DNA from: Clostridia bacterium
GTDB taxonomy: Bacteria; Bacteroidota; Bacteroidia; Bacteroidales; 4484-276
Assembly (NCBI GenBank): GCA_009928785.1
Contig: SABY01000007.1
Location: 1 to 64,000, forward strand
DNA length: 64,000 nt
Reading direction: 5' to 3'
A program made the translations under genes and the position numbers. Shown here in pieces: positions 9,808-19,947 of this stretch (its first letter is position 1; every line of letters starts with the position of its first letter). A model generated the notes under the pieces. The model did not search any database. It was not told the origin of the DNA and was given only the letters and a program-made list of their open reading frames with translations.

Positions 9808-11601
9808 CTACGAATCGAGCTTAAGTACCGCCAGGAACGCCGATTGTGGAACCTCTACGTTGCCTACCTGACGCATGCGTTTCTTGCCTTTCTTTTGTTT
9901 TTCGAGGAGTTTACGCTTTCGCGTAATGTCGCCACCGTAGCATTTGGCCGTAACATCTTTGCGTAGTGCCTTCACGGTTTCGCGGGCGATGATTTTGGCA
10001 CCAATAGCCGCCTGGATAGCTACGTCGAACTGCTGACGCGGGATAAGCTCGCGTAATTTTTCGCACATGCGGCGCCCAAAGTTGTAGGCATTGTCCTGGT
10101 GGATCAATGTGGAGAGCGCATCCACCGGCTCGCCGTTGAGCAAAATATCCAACCGCACCAATTTGGCGGTTTGGTAGCCGGTGATGTGATAATCGAACGA
10201 GGCATAGCCGCGCGAAATACTTTTTAGTTTATCATAAAAGTCAAAAACAATTTCGGCCAGGGGCAATTTAAAGGAAACCTCGACACGATCGCTGGTAAGG
10301 TAAACCTGATTTTTCAGCTCTCCGCGCCGGTCGATGCAAAGATTCATAATAGCGCCCACATATTCCGATTTGGATATGATTTGCGCATCAATCATCGGCT
10401 CCTCCACATGCTCCAAGACGTTGGGTCCGGGCATACCCGACGGATTGTGCACGTCGATAACCTCGCCTTTGGTGGTGTAGGCTTTATAGTTTACGTTTGG
10501 CACGGTAGTAATCACGTCCATGTCGAACTCGCGATCCAGCCTTTCCTGCACAATCTCCATGTGCAGCAGTCCGAGAAATCCACAGCGAAAGCCAAAGCCC
10601 AGTGCTGCCGACGATTCGGGTTCAAAGGTTAGTGAAGCATCATTGAGTTGCAGCTTTTCCATCGACGAACGCAGCTCTTCGTAGTCGTCGGCATCTATTG
10701 GGTAAATGCCGGCAAAAACCATTGGTTTCACGTTTTCAAAACCTGAAATCATCTTGCTGCAGGGGTTTGCTACTTGTGTGATGGTGTCGCCTACCTTTAC
10801 CTCTTTTGAGGTTTTGATGCCGGAGATGATATAGCCCACGTCGCCGGCCTCCATAGTTTCGCGCGGTTGAAGCCCCATACAAAGCACACCTATTTCGTCG
10901 GCATTGTATTCTTTGCCGGTGGCTACAAATTTTACAAAATCATTTTTACTTATTGTGCCATTAAATATGCGGAAGTAAGCGATGATGCCGCGATAAGAGT
11001 TATAAATCGAATCGAAGATAAGCGCCTGCAGCGGAGCCTTCGGATCGCCTGATGGCGCCGGAACGCGCTCCAGGATAGCTTCGAGGATGCGCTCGACACC
11101 GTAGCCGGTTTTGCCGCTGGCTTCGATGATGTCGTCGCGGTCGCAGCCTATAAGATCTACTATCTGGTCTTTTACATCTTCGGGCATGGCAGCGTCTAAA
11201 TCCATTTTATTAAGCACCGGAATAATTTCCAGATTGTGCTCGATGGCCAGATAGAGGTTGGAAATAGTTTGTGCCTGAATGCCCTGCGTGGCATCCACGA
11301 TGAGCAAGGCCCCTTCGCAGGCAGCGATGGAGCGGGAAACTTCATACGAAAAGTCCACGTGTCCGGGCGTATCGATCAGGTTAAAAAGATATTCAACACC
11401 ATTATCGGCATTATAGACCATTTGTATGGCGTGGCTTTTTATGGTGATGCCCCGTTCGCGCTCCAGGTCCATGCTGTCGAGCACCTGTTCTTTTTTATCG
11501 CGCTCACCAATGGTATGTGTCAGGTCAAGCAGTCGGTCGGCCAGTGTGCTTTTACCATGGTCGATATGGGCAATGATACAGAAGTTTCTTATATTTTTCA
11601 T
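9808..11601 (-). CDS. lepA: Elongation factor 4 (LepA)
   Basis: [40 protein letters not shown]-terminal LepA domain [42 protein letters not shown]. Likely start ATG at 11601, not 11676. Confidence 0.96.
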   Translation of the reverse strand: MKNIRNFCIIAHIDHGKSTLADRLLDLTHTIGERDKKEQVLDSMDLERERGITIKSHAIQMVYNADNGVEYLFNLIDTPGHVDFSYEVSRSIAACEGALLIVDATQGIQAQTISNLYLAIEHNLEIIPVLNKMDLDAAMPEDVKDQIVDLIGCDRDDIIEASGKTGYGVERILEAILERVPAPSGDPKAPLQALIFDSIYNSYRGIIAYFRIFNGTISKNDFVKFVATGKEYNADEIGVLCMGLQPRETMEAGDVGYIISGIKTSKEVKVGDTITQVANPCSKMISGFENVKPMVFAGIYPIDADDYEELRSSMEKLQLNDASLTFEPESSAALGFGFRCGFLGLLHMEIVQERLDREFDMDVITTVPNVNYKAYTTKGEVIDVHNPSGMPGPNVLEHVEEPMIDAQIISKSEYVGAIMNLCIDRRGELKNQVYLTSDRVEVSFKLPLAEIVFDFYDKLKSISRGYASFDYHITGYQTAKLVRLDILLNGEPVDALSTLIHQDNAYNFGRRMCEKLRELIPRQQFDVAIQAAIGAKIIARETVKALRKDVTAKCYGGDITRKRKLLEKQKKGKKRMRQVGNVEVPQSAFLAVLKLDS

Positions 11602-11650
11602 CGGGAGCAAAAGTAATATTTTGCTATCATTAAAGAGCGAAGGTGATAAA

Positions 11651-12622
11651 CTATAACGCGTCAATTTCATCGGCACTTAATCCGGTTTCTTCAATAATAT
11701 CTTCCATTGAGGCTCCACTGTTTTTCATCCGCATTGCCAGTTTCAGCGCTAAAGATTATTTTTGCTTGAGCGCTTCTTCTTTTTGCCTGCGCTCCTCCTC
11801 TTTTTGCTTTCGCTGCGTTTCTTCTCTACTCTTTGCCAGCTTCTCCTTTTTTTGAGAATCGGCAAGTTGCTTCAGATATTTTGCTTCCTGTGCGTCGAAG
11901 ATGTTGTCGATTTCTTCCTCAGCTTCCAGGTTGCGGCGAAATGTTTCATCCATCAGGGGGCCTTGCAAGTATTCGGCTATATCGGCAAATCCTTCAGGGA
12001 TTTCCTGCAGGTCGATGATGTAATTTTCGTCGGTACACCAGGCCTGATTGAACAACATCAAAAAATTCTCCAGGCGCGTCCGCCGTCGTTCGGGCAAACG
12101 CCGTACTTGTATAATGTGCGATTGATGGTTGAGATGCTCTACGAAAAAACTCTTCACTTGCACCACTTCTTTATTTACCGAGTTGATCACTTCGCGGTTG
12201 ACAGTAACGGCCATGTAGGGCAGGTCGTCGAGATTGTATCCCAATATATAGATGGCAATGATAGGGTAAGCCGTAAAATATTCAGCCCGATTTTCTTTCG
12301 CTACCAACGGTTTCTTTTGTTTTGTCATATAGTTGGCACCAAGATAATTCCGAAAGCGCTGGATGTCGGTAGCATATTTAGATTTCTGCAGCTCAATAAG
12401 AACGGTCTTCCGGCTGCCATCGGCTTCTTTTATCACTGCTTTAAAATCGAGTCTGAACAGCGTTAAACTTCGCTTTTCGTCAGGAAAAACCGTTTCCTGC
12501 TGGCCAAGCGAAACTTCCTCCACCTCCACATCCATAATTACCGAAAGGACTTTGCGGGCAAACTTGTTGTTTTCCATCAGATATTTGAAGGCTTTGTCGT
12601 AGAGAGGGTTTATGATTTTCAT
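11651..12622 (-). pseudogene. Rpn/PD-(D/E)XK nuclease family protein, truncated by premature stop
   Basis: ORF 11756..12622 is highly similar to 12672..13622, but a TAA at 11756-11758 replaces the paralogue's GAA. In-frame reading past it continues [34 protein letters not shown] to TAG at 11651. Confidence 0.75.
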
Positions 12623-12671
12623 GGTTCTGTTAAGTTAAAGGTGAATTTACAGACTTCCGGCTTTTATATTT

Positions 12672-13622
12672 CTACAAATTGATAATTTCATCGGCATTTA
12701 ATCCGGTTTCTTCGATAATATCTTCTATCGAAGCTCCGCTGTTTTTCATCCGCATTGCCAGTTTCAGTGCTAAAGATTCTTTTTGCTTTAGCGCTTCTTC
12801 TTTTTGCCTTCGCTGCGCTTCTTCTCTCTTCCTTGCCAGCTTCTCCTTTTTTTGAGAATCGGCAAGTTGCTTCAGATATTTGGCTTCCTGTGCGTCGAAG
12901 ATGTTGTCGATTTCTTCCTCAGCTTCCAGATTGCGGCGAAATGTTTCATCCATCAATGGGCCTTGCAGGTATTCAGCTATATCGGCAAATCCTTCAGGAA
13001 TTTCCTGCAGGTCGATGATGTAATTTTCGTCGGTACACCAGGCCTGATTGAACAACAGCAGGAAATTTTCCAGACGGGTGCGCCTCTTCTCCGGCAGGCG
13101 CCGCACTTGTATGATGTGCGACTGATGGTTGAGATGCTCAACGAAAAAGCTTTTCACTTGCACCACTTCCTTATTTACCGAGTTGATCACTTCGCGGTTT
13201 ACGGTTACGGCCATGTAGGGCAGGTCGTCGAGATTGTATCCCAATATGTAGATGGCAATGATAGGATAAGCCGTAAAATATTCAGCCCGGTTTTCTTTCG
13301 CTACCAACGGTTTCTTTTGTTTTGTCATGTAGTTGGCTCCAAGATAATTCCGAAAGCGTTGGATGTCGGTAGCATATTTTGATTTCTGCAGCTCAATAAG
13401 AACGGTCTTCCGGCTGCCATCGGCTTCTTTTATAACAGCTTTAAAATCGAGTCTGAAGAGTGTTAAACTCCGCTTTTGGTCTGGAAAAACCGTTTCCTGC
13501 TGACCAAGCGAAACTTCCTCCACCTCCACATCCATAATTACCGACAATACTTTGCGGGCAAACTTGTTGTTTTCCATCAGGTATTTGAAGGCTTTATCGT
13601 AAAGTGGGTTTATGATTTTCAT
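12672..13622 (-). CDS. Rpn family recombination-promoting nuclease / putative transposase (PD-(D/E)XK type)
   Basis: 316 aa: MKIINPLYDKAFKYLMENNKFARKVLSVIM...; charged coiled-coil linker and C-terminal ASIEDIIEETGLNADEIINL. Confidence 0.85.
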   Translation of the reverse strand: MKIINPLYDKAFKYLMENNKFARKVLSVIMDVEVEEVSLGQQETVFPDQKRSLTLFRLDFKAVIKEADGSRKTVLIELQKSKYATDIQRFRNYLGANYMTKQKKPLVAKENRAEYFTAYPIIAIYILGYNLDDLPYMAVTVNREVINSVNKEVVQVKSFFVEHLNHQSHIIQVRRLPEKRRTRLENFLLLFNQAWCTDENYIIDLQEIPEGFADIAEYLQGPLMDETFRRNLEAEEEIDNIFDAQEAKYLKQLADSQKKEKLARKREEAQRRQKEEALKQKESLALKLAMRMKNSGASIEDIIEETGLNADEIINL

Positions 13623-13751
13623 GTCTTATTTATTTAAATGATATCCAACCAACTATCTTAACAAAAGTACACTAAATCAGTTTGCATGGCCAGGGTAAGT
13701 CACATATTACACATAACAAATAAGTTCCAAATTCAAAACAGCAACGCATAA

Positions 13752-13785
13752 AAAAAAAGCTGCCCCATAAAAGAGCAGCTTTTTT
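13752..13785 (-). terminator. Terminator hairpin downstream of SusE-like gene
   Basis: AAAAGCTGC...GCAGCTTTTTT with A/T runs on both sides. Confidence 0.65.
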
Positions 13786-13803
13786 GTATCACAATAAAGT
13801 GTT

Positions 13804-14877
13804 TTAGTTATAGATCACTTCGTAGGAAGGCTCAGGAGTAGTAAACCTCAAAATAAAGGTAATGGTTCCGCCATCAGGAATTGGAATGTCGTCGCCTCCA
13901 GGTTTAAGGAAACCATCGTCTGGATCGTTGGCGCCAAGGTTTAAGTCCCATCCGTCGTTGGCTCTGAATTTAAAGCGTTGGTTATCCGCGGCTGGGATAT
14001 TGGGAACGGTAACCGACAAGTCCTGAGTTACGATATCCCATTCCAGATTGATGTCTTCGCTCCATCCAAGCCATTCACCGATAACTCCCCAATTTTGAAG
14101 CGTGTCGCTCCAGGTAAGATTGTTAATATCAACCACGAACTGATAACCACCAGGTCCTGGGACTTCGAGGTTTCCTGCGCCGCCGTCGGTACTAAGAGTT
14201 CCTGCTGCTGCACCTGCGCCATAGTTGGTTCCTTCCGTCCAGTTAGGAACCGAAGTAAATTTGAAGGCAAATGAGGGAGCATCTTCTGGGAAATAAATAT
14301 AACCGGTGTAGATACCATCGCCATCAAAATCATAGATAACGGGAGCATCAGCCGGAGCCCATCCCTGATAATCGCCAGGTACCCACAATTTAGGATATTC
14401 GATAGCGGAAGAGAAGGGTGTAAGGTTGAGGCTGATTACATTAGAATGCAAGGTACTAATAGCAGCATTAGAATTGATAAAAGAAACAACTCTTATTTCA
14501 ACTTCCGAAGCTACATCTGTCTCCAGTCCCATAGTTATTAATTTGCCGTTCAAAGCGCCTTTGGATATCTGCAAAGAGTTGGTGTTAGAGCTTCCCAGAT
14601 TAACAGCATGCATAAAGTTGCTGTCGGCAAAATCGATTTGCACGGTATATTTAGTGGCTTCCAGGTCGGGTAGGTTGTAACTAACCGGTGACCAATTGAA
14701 GGTAATCATGCTGTCGGCTTCTTCGGGAGTGAGCACAATAGTGTCGGCAGCGGGCATTGTCAGCGCCGGAGCAGTGGCTTTACCCATATCCAGAACCGGT
14801 TCGGTTTCCTTTTTTTCGCAGGAGAAGAGCAGTCCGATACTTAAGATTGCAAAAAGAATGAATGTTATCTTTTTCAT
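13804..14877 (-). CDS. SusE/SusF-like outer-membrane lipoprotein
   Basis: Lipobox LLFSCEKKE; SusE-like domain (ALTMPAADTIVLTPEEADSMITFNWSPVSY); follows SusD. Confidence 0.8.
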   Translation of the reverse strand: MKKITFILFAILSIGLLFSCEKKETEPVLDMGKATAPALTMPAADTIVLTPEEADSMITFNWSPVSYNLPDLEATKYTVQIDFADSNFMHAVNLGSSNTNSLQISKGALNGKLITMGLETDVASEVEIRVVSFINSNAAISTLHSNVISLNLTPFSSAIEYPKLWVPGDYQGWAPADAPVIYDFDGDGIYTGYIYFPEDAPSFAFKFTSVPNWTEGTNYGAGAAAGTLSTDGGAGNLEVPGPGGYQFVVDINNLTWSDTLQNWGVIGEWLGWSEDINLEWDIVTQDLSVTVPNIPAADNQRFKFRANDGWDLNLGANDPDDGFLKPGGDDIPIPDGGTITFILRFTTPEPSYEVIYN

Positions 14878-14897
14878 ATTTTTAATTGATTTAGAAA

Positions 14898-16481
14898 TTA
14901 ATAACCTGTGTTTTGTTGAAGATTCGGATTGGCGTTGACATCGGAATTAGGCAACGGAAAAATCCTGTATTTGTCAGCGGAAGCAGTACCTTGTGGCGCG
15001 CCGCCCTTCCATGGCCACAAGTATTCGGCGCTGGTAAGTTTGTTGTGACGCACCAGGTCGGTGCGGCGGTGGCACTCCCAATAAAGTTCGCGGGCACGCT
15101 CATCAAGGATAAAGTCCAGGGTGAGGTCGCCGGCGCCGATGTTACCCGAAGTATTACCATAGGCTCTTTCTCTCACCTTATTTACGTATGTAACAGCCAT
15201 GCCCATATCGGCAGCGCCCTGAATGGCTGCCTCGGCATACATCAGATAAACATCGGCCAGACGGAACAACGGGAAATCGGTATCGGGATAGTCGAGGTCT
15301 TTGCCGGAACTACCGTTGGAAGTTACGTTTTTGAATTTTGTAACAGCATAGCCATCGGTAAATTCGCTAATGTTGTTGATCTCCAGGTTTTGGCCGTCGG
15401 TATAAAACATAGCGCGCTGATCGGTATTTCCTGATGGGTCAGAGAATTTATTAACGAATGCACTGGTGGTGCGGGTGCCACCCCACCCACCGCCTAAGCC
15501 AAAGTCGCTCGGATTCATCGACCCGCCAATGGCAGCATGGATGATGAAGTTGGTGCCGCCATAAGTGCGGGTGTTGATGCCATCAAAAGCAATCGAGAAT
15601 ATCTGTTCCGGATTGTTTTGGTCGTTGTCGGCCAGGAAAAGATGTGCATAAACAGGAGCTAGCTGATAGCCGGCGTCGATTACTTTCTGTGAATAAGTTG
15701 CACATTCGCCATAGCGAGCTGTGCCGGTATAAACCTGAGCATTGAGATAATTCTTGGCCAGCAGCGTCCAGGCAGCAGCTTTGTCGGCGCGGGCATACAC
15801 AGTATGCGGCTCGATAAGCTGGTCTTCGATAGCTTTCAGCTCCGACTCCACATAATTGAAAAGTTCGGCGCGCTGTATCTGGGGCGGGAAAAATTTTCCT
15901 ACACCATCTTCTTCGGTAACAAACGGAACATTGGCAAACAAATCCATAGCATGTGAATAGCTGAGTGCTCTCAGAAAACGTGCCTCGGCATGGTAAGTCT
16001 GCACCTGAGCTTTCAGGTCGCCGGTAACGCCGCGCTCGTCGAGTTTTGCGTCTGTAGTTTCGCGGAGGTATTCATTACAAACCGAAATCTGATAAAAGAT
16101 GCGATAATACATTGCTGCTATAAAAACATCGCCGGCACCCCACGACTGAGCATGGAAGTCTTTGATGGTTTGGTCGTCCCATCCTATTACTGCTTCGTCG
16201 GTGGGAAGTTCCTGGTGATTCCAGTATCCGCGCAGGTATTGCCCGAAGCCTTCGTCGATACCGCTAATGTCGCCTTGTCCGGCGGGGCCTTCCTGTCCGC
16301 TAACGGCCAGGCCTGCATATAGCTTGGCCAGCACCTGCGTATAGGCGGCAGGGTCGTCGAATACTGTGGCGGCGGTGGTTACGTCTTCATCCAATGGCAC
16401 AGTGTCGAGGTCTTTGATGCAGGAGCTAAAAGCAAGGATCAATCCTGCCATTATCAAAAATATATTTGCGAATTTTTTCAT
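14898..16481 (-). CDS. susD-like: RagB/SusD family nutrient uptake outer membrane protein
   Basis: Lipobox AFSSCIKDLD; SusD features and FPLPNSDVNANPNLQQNTGY C-terminus. Confidence 0.93.
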   Translation of the reverse strand: MKKFANIFLIMAGLILAFSSCIKDLDTVPLDEDVTTAATVFDDPAAYTQVLAKLYAGLAVSGQEGPAGQGDISGIDEGFGQYLRGYWNHQELPTDEAVIGWDDQTIKDFHAQSWGAGDVFIAAMYYRIFYQISVCNEYLRETTDAKLDERGVTGDLKAQVQTYHAEARFLRALSYSHAMDLFANVPFVTEEDGVGKFFPPQIQRAELFNYVESELKAIEDQLIEPHTVYARADKAAAWTLLAKNYLNAQVYTGTARYGECATYSQKVIDAGYQLAPVYAHLFLADNDQNNPEQIFSIAFDGINTRTYGGTNFIIHAAIGGSMNPSDFGLGGGWGGTRTTSAFVNKFSDPSGNTDQRAMFYTDGQNLEINNISEFTDGYAVTKFKNVTSNGSSGKDLDYPDTDFPLFRLADVYLMYAEAAIQGAADMGMAVTYVNKVRERAYGNTSGNIGAGDLTLDFILDERARELYWECHRRTDLVRHNKLTSAEYLWPWKGGAPQGTASADKYRIFPLPNSDVNANPNLQQNTGY

Positions 16482-16500
16482 AATTATTAAAATTTAAAAA

Positions 16501-19500
16501 TTAGAACTGAAGTGTTAAACCAAGCAGGTAAGTCCGTGGCCGGGGATACAACCGATTGTCGATGCCATTGGAAATCTCCGGATCGATGCCGTCGTATTGG
16601 GTAATGGTGAAGGCATTGGTAACGGTTGCCGTCAGGCGCAATGAAGCCAGATTAGGTATTACATCAGGGAAGAAATAGCTCAGCGAGATGTTGTCCATTC
16701 TGAAAAACGACGCATCCTGGATATAAAAATCCGACAGGTATTGGGGTTTGACGAAATTGGTTTCGTACACTTTGGTAGTGATATTACCCAGGTAAGGCCC
16801 TTCGGGGCGATAGAGCCGCTGATAAACAGCATTTTCGCTGCTTACGTTATCGTACACATAATTACCAAAGTTGGCGCGTCCCGAGAAGGAAAAATTCCAG
16901 TTTTTGTATTGTACTGATGAATTGATTCCGAAATAGAAATCAGCAGCGGGGTCTTTGTAATAATAACGATCGGCATCGGTAATTTCGCCATCGCCATTAC
17001 GATCCACATAGATTCCCTCTAATGGTTTGCCATCGGGGTCATATACCTGTTCAAAAACAAAATAAGTGTTGGCTGATTGTCCTACCGCATGTTTCTGGAT
17101 GAAGTTACCCACACCACCGGAAATGTTTCCAACATCAACACCTGTGTAATCCGGGTCGTCGGTAGCGGTAAGTTTTGTAATCTCATTTTTGTTATAGGTA
17201 GCATTAAAGCCAAATTCCCAGAAAATGTCGTCGGTAGAAACCGGGCGGGTAGTGATTGAAAATTCCACACCTTCGTTTTCCAGATCGCCGATATTGGTAA
17301 GAATAAAGTTGCTAAGGTTGGAACCTGCCGGCACCGGAATAAAGTTAATCAGATCGGAAGTTTGCCGTTTGTAATAATCCAATGATCCATAGATGCGGTC
17401 TTTGGCAAAGCCAAAGTCGATACCGAAGTTAAGGGTGGTAGTTTCTTCCCATTTAATATTGTAGTCGTATCCTTCGGGACGCAGCGTATAATAAAACTGG
17501 TTGCCGAGCTGATATTGTGCAAACTGGTTGCTACGGGTATATCGTGGCAGATAAGGATAGTCATTGTCGGTAATATTTTGCTGGCCTGTTACACCGTAAC
17601 CTGCTCTAAATTTTAGCTGCGACATATTAACGCCGGCCATAAAGGGTTCTTCGATGATCTGCCATGCAAAAGCTGCCGATGGAAACAAACCCCAACGTGT
17701 GTCGGGTGAGAAGCGCGAGCTACCGTCGTCGCGAAGCGTGAGGGTAAGCAAGTACCTCTCTTTAAAGGTGTAATTAAGACGCCCAAAGAAAGAAAGTAGA
17801 TAACTTTCGGTAGGATTGTTAACACTGTTGATGCCGTAAGTGCGCATGTAGTCGCCGTAGAAATTTTTCTGATAGTTGCCCGGACTAATTGAGTCGAGGG
17901 TAAACTTACGCGAATAGTTGCCGTTGAGCGAGGTGTCGCTGCGGTAAAAATGCTGCCATGAATAACCGGCCATTACATCAATACGGCTGTCGATAGTTGG
18001 AATGTCTTTCACATAATTGAGATAAAACTCCAGCAGTTCGTTTTTCTTTTCCTGCTCGTAAGCGCTCCAGTTGCCGCCGCCATTCAAGGCATCATATACC
18101 CAGGGAGCAAAGTCGGGAGTAATGTTGTCACCTTGACTTTTCGAGTAGTCGTAGCCCAGGTTCAGGTTGGCACGCAACTCGGGCAGGAAGTGCATTTTAT
18201 AATCAAACTGTACGTTACCAATGAAGCGGTTGACGGTTGACTGGTCGTCGCGCAGGTTGAGCAGCGCTGCCGGGTTACTCGATCCCTGCTCTACCGGAAT
18301 GTCGGTTCCGTTGGGTTGTATCCATGCATAATATCCGCCGAAGTTGGTAATTGGCATCCGAATAGTATCGGCAACCTCATCGCCATTTACATCATTAAGA
18401 TAATAAGGATTATAAATAGTACCATCCTCTATGGGTTTACTCGGATCGTATTGCAGTGCTGCTCCAATGGCATCTCGGTTGGCAAATTGATTTTTGATGT
18501 TCATGTACTTGGCGTTAACATCAATTTTCAGATGACCGTCGAGCAAAGTGGGATTCAGGTTAACGCTGGCGGTGGTACGTTTCAGGTTGTCGGTTTTCAG
18601 GATACCATCCTGATCGGTGTAACCCACCGAAAGGCGATAAGGCAAAATTTTATAGGCGCCGGTGATACTCAGATTGTGATCCATGCTAAAGGCATTCTGA
18701 TAAATCTCGTCCTGCCAGTCGGTGTTGGCCGTACCAAGCAAGCCTGCCTGGTTGGGGTATCTATTCTGCACCTCTTTTCTGAAAACATCAGCATCCAGTA
18801 CATCAATGGTTTTGATGGGTGTTGAAATTCCAAAACTACCATTATAGGTCACCGACAATGGCTTTCCTTCTTTACCTTTTTTGGTGGTAATAATGATAAC
18901 CCCGTTAGAAGCGCGCGATCCGTAGATGGCAGTAGCGGAAGCATCTTTGAGCACCGTAAAAGTTTCGATGTCGTTGGGGTTGATGGTGTTCAGCGGGTTG
19001 CGCATTCCTGAGATGCCATCGTTGTCCACCGGCACACCGTCGATTACAAACAATGGGTCGTTGCTGGCTGATAACGAGGAGCCGCCTCTGATACGGATGG
19101 TGGCACCGTCGCCGGGAGCTCCGCCGCCAGTGGTGATTTGCACACCGGCAATCTTCCCCGACACCAGTTCGGTAGGGGTGGTGAGTATTCCGCGGTTAAA
19201 GTCTTTGCTGCTTACAGCCGTAACCGATCCTGTAGCGTCTTCGCGTTTTTGCACGCCATAGCCGATCACTACCAGTTCTTCAAGATAAGTGTTCTGCTGC
19301 ACCAGCGCTACGTTAACAGTAGTATTGGGCTGTGCCAGCACCTCCTGAGGCTCGTAGCCGATAAACGAAAATACCAGTGTGGTATTTGGCGAGATGGTAA
19401 GGGTGTAATTGCCGTCGATGTCGGTGACGGTTCCCAGCAGCGTCCCTTTCACCTGCACAGTAGCACCCGGAAGCGTACCTCCTTCTTCGGCGTCGGTTAT

Positions 19501-19599
19501 AACGCCTTTAACTACACCGGTTTGAGCATAGCCCGTCGAAAACCCAAACACGAGCATCGACAGGAGCAAAATCATTTTTGCTGTTAGATGTTTTCCCAT
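16501..19599 (-). CDS. susC-like: SusC/RagA family TonB-linked outer membrane protein
   Basis: Carboxypeptidase-like N-domain, plug VVIGYGVQKREDATGSVTAV, ASATAIYGSRASNGVIIITTKKG, C-terminal LLGLTLQF. Confidence 0.96.
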   Translation of the reverse strand: MGKHLTAKMILLLSMLVFGFSTGYAQTGVVKGVITDAEEGGTLPGATVQVKGTLLGTVTDIDGNYTLTISPNTTLVFSFIGYEPQEVLAQPNTTVNVALVQQNTYLEELVVIGYGVQKREDATGSVTAVSSKDFNRGILTTPTELVSGKIAGVQITTGGGAPGDGATIRIRGGSSLSASNDPLFVIDGVPVDNDGISGMRNPLNTINPNDIETFTVLKDASATAIYGSRASNGVIIITTKKGKEGKPLSVTYNGSFGISTPIKTIDVLDADVFRKEVQNRYPNQAGLLGTANTDWQDEIYQNAFSMDHNLSITGAYKILPYRLSVGYTDQDGILKTDNLKRTTASVNLNPTLLDGHLKIDVNAKYMNIKNQFANRDAIGAALQYDPSKPIEDGTIYNPYYLNDVNGDEVADTIRMPITNFGGYYAWIQPNGTDIPVEQGSSNPAALLNLRDDQSTVNRFIGNVQFDYKMHFLPELRANLNLGYDYSKSQGDNITPDFAPWVYDALNGGGNWSAYEQEKKNELLEFYLNYVKDIPTIDSRIDVMAGYSWQHFYRSDTSLNGNYSRKFTLDSISPGNYQKNFYGDYMRTYGINSVNNPTESYLLSFFGRLNYTFKERYLLTLTLRDDGSSRFSPDTRWGLFPSAAFAWQIIEEPFMAGVNMSQLKFRAGYGVTGQQNITDNDYPYLPRYTRSNQFAQYQLGNQFYYTLRPEGYDYNIKWEETTTLNFGIDFGFAKDRIYGSLDYYKRQTSDLINFIPVPAGSNLSNFILTNIGDLENEGVEFSITTRPVSTDDIFWEFGFNATYNKNEITKLTATDDPDYTGVDVGNISGGVGNFIQKHAVGQSANTYFVFEQVYDPDGKPLEGIYVDRNGDGEITDADRYYYKDPAADFYFGINSSVQYKNWNFSFSGRANFGNYVYDNVSSENAVYQRLYRPEGPYLGNITTKVYETNFVKPQYLSDFYIQDASFFRMDNISLSYFFPDVIPNLASLRLTATVTNAFTITQYDGIDPEISNGIDNRLYPRPRTYLLGLTLQF

Positions 19600-19746
19600 A
19601 ATTCAACGTTTAATTAGTTCTCATTTTTATTTAGTTTTACTTGATATTCCTACTCTCGGAACCCTGAACAAGCTGCAAAATTAATAAAAACTTCATCTGG
19701 AAATTTTCTTGTTGGATTATATAAACCTCCTGGCTCCCCACACTGC

Positions 19747-19763
19747 GCAAATCATTAATTTGC
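19747..19763. promoter_or_regulatory. Inverted repeat in divergent intergenic region
   Basis: GCAAAT-CATTA-ATTTGC, perfect 6-bp arms, between divergent susC-like and T9SS gene. Confidence 0.3.
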
Positions 19764-19947
19764 AACATACTATTGTTTTTAACGTTTTGAAGGATATAGA
19801 TTTTTCAGCAGCCTTTTACTGGCTTTTAGCCGGTTTTATCTTAAAAAGAATTTATTTTTATTTTTGCATGTTGAAATTATTTTAATTTTGCTTCTGAACA
19901 AACTTCAAATACTTACAATTAAAATTATTCATCAAAACTTTTTTATT

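Noticed and set aside
11762-13382. Long plus-strand ORFs (11762..12466, 12804..13382)
   Set aside because: Antisense to the Rpn-like paralogues; their mutual similarity only reflects the duplication.
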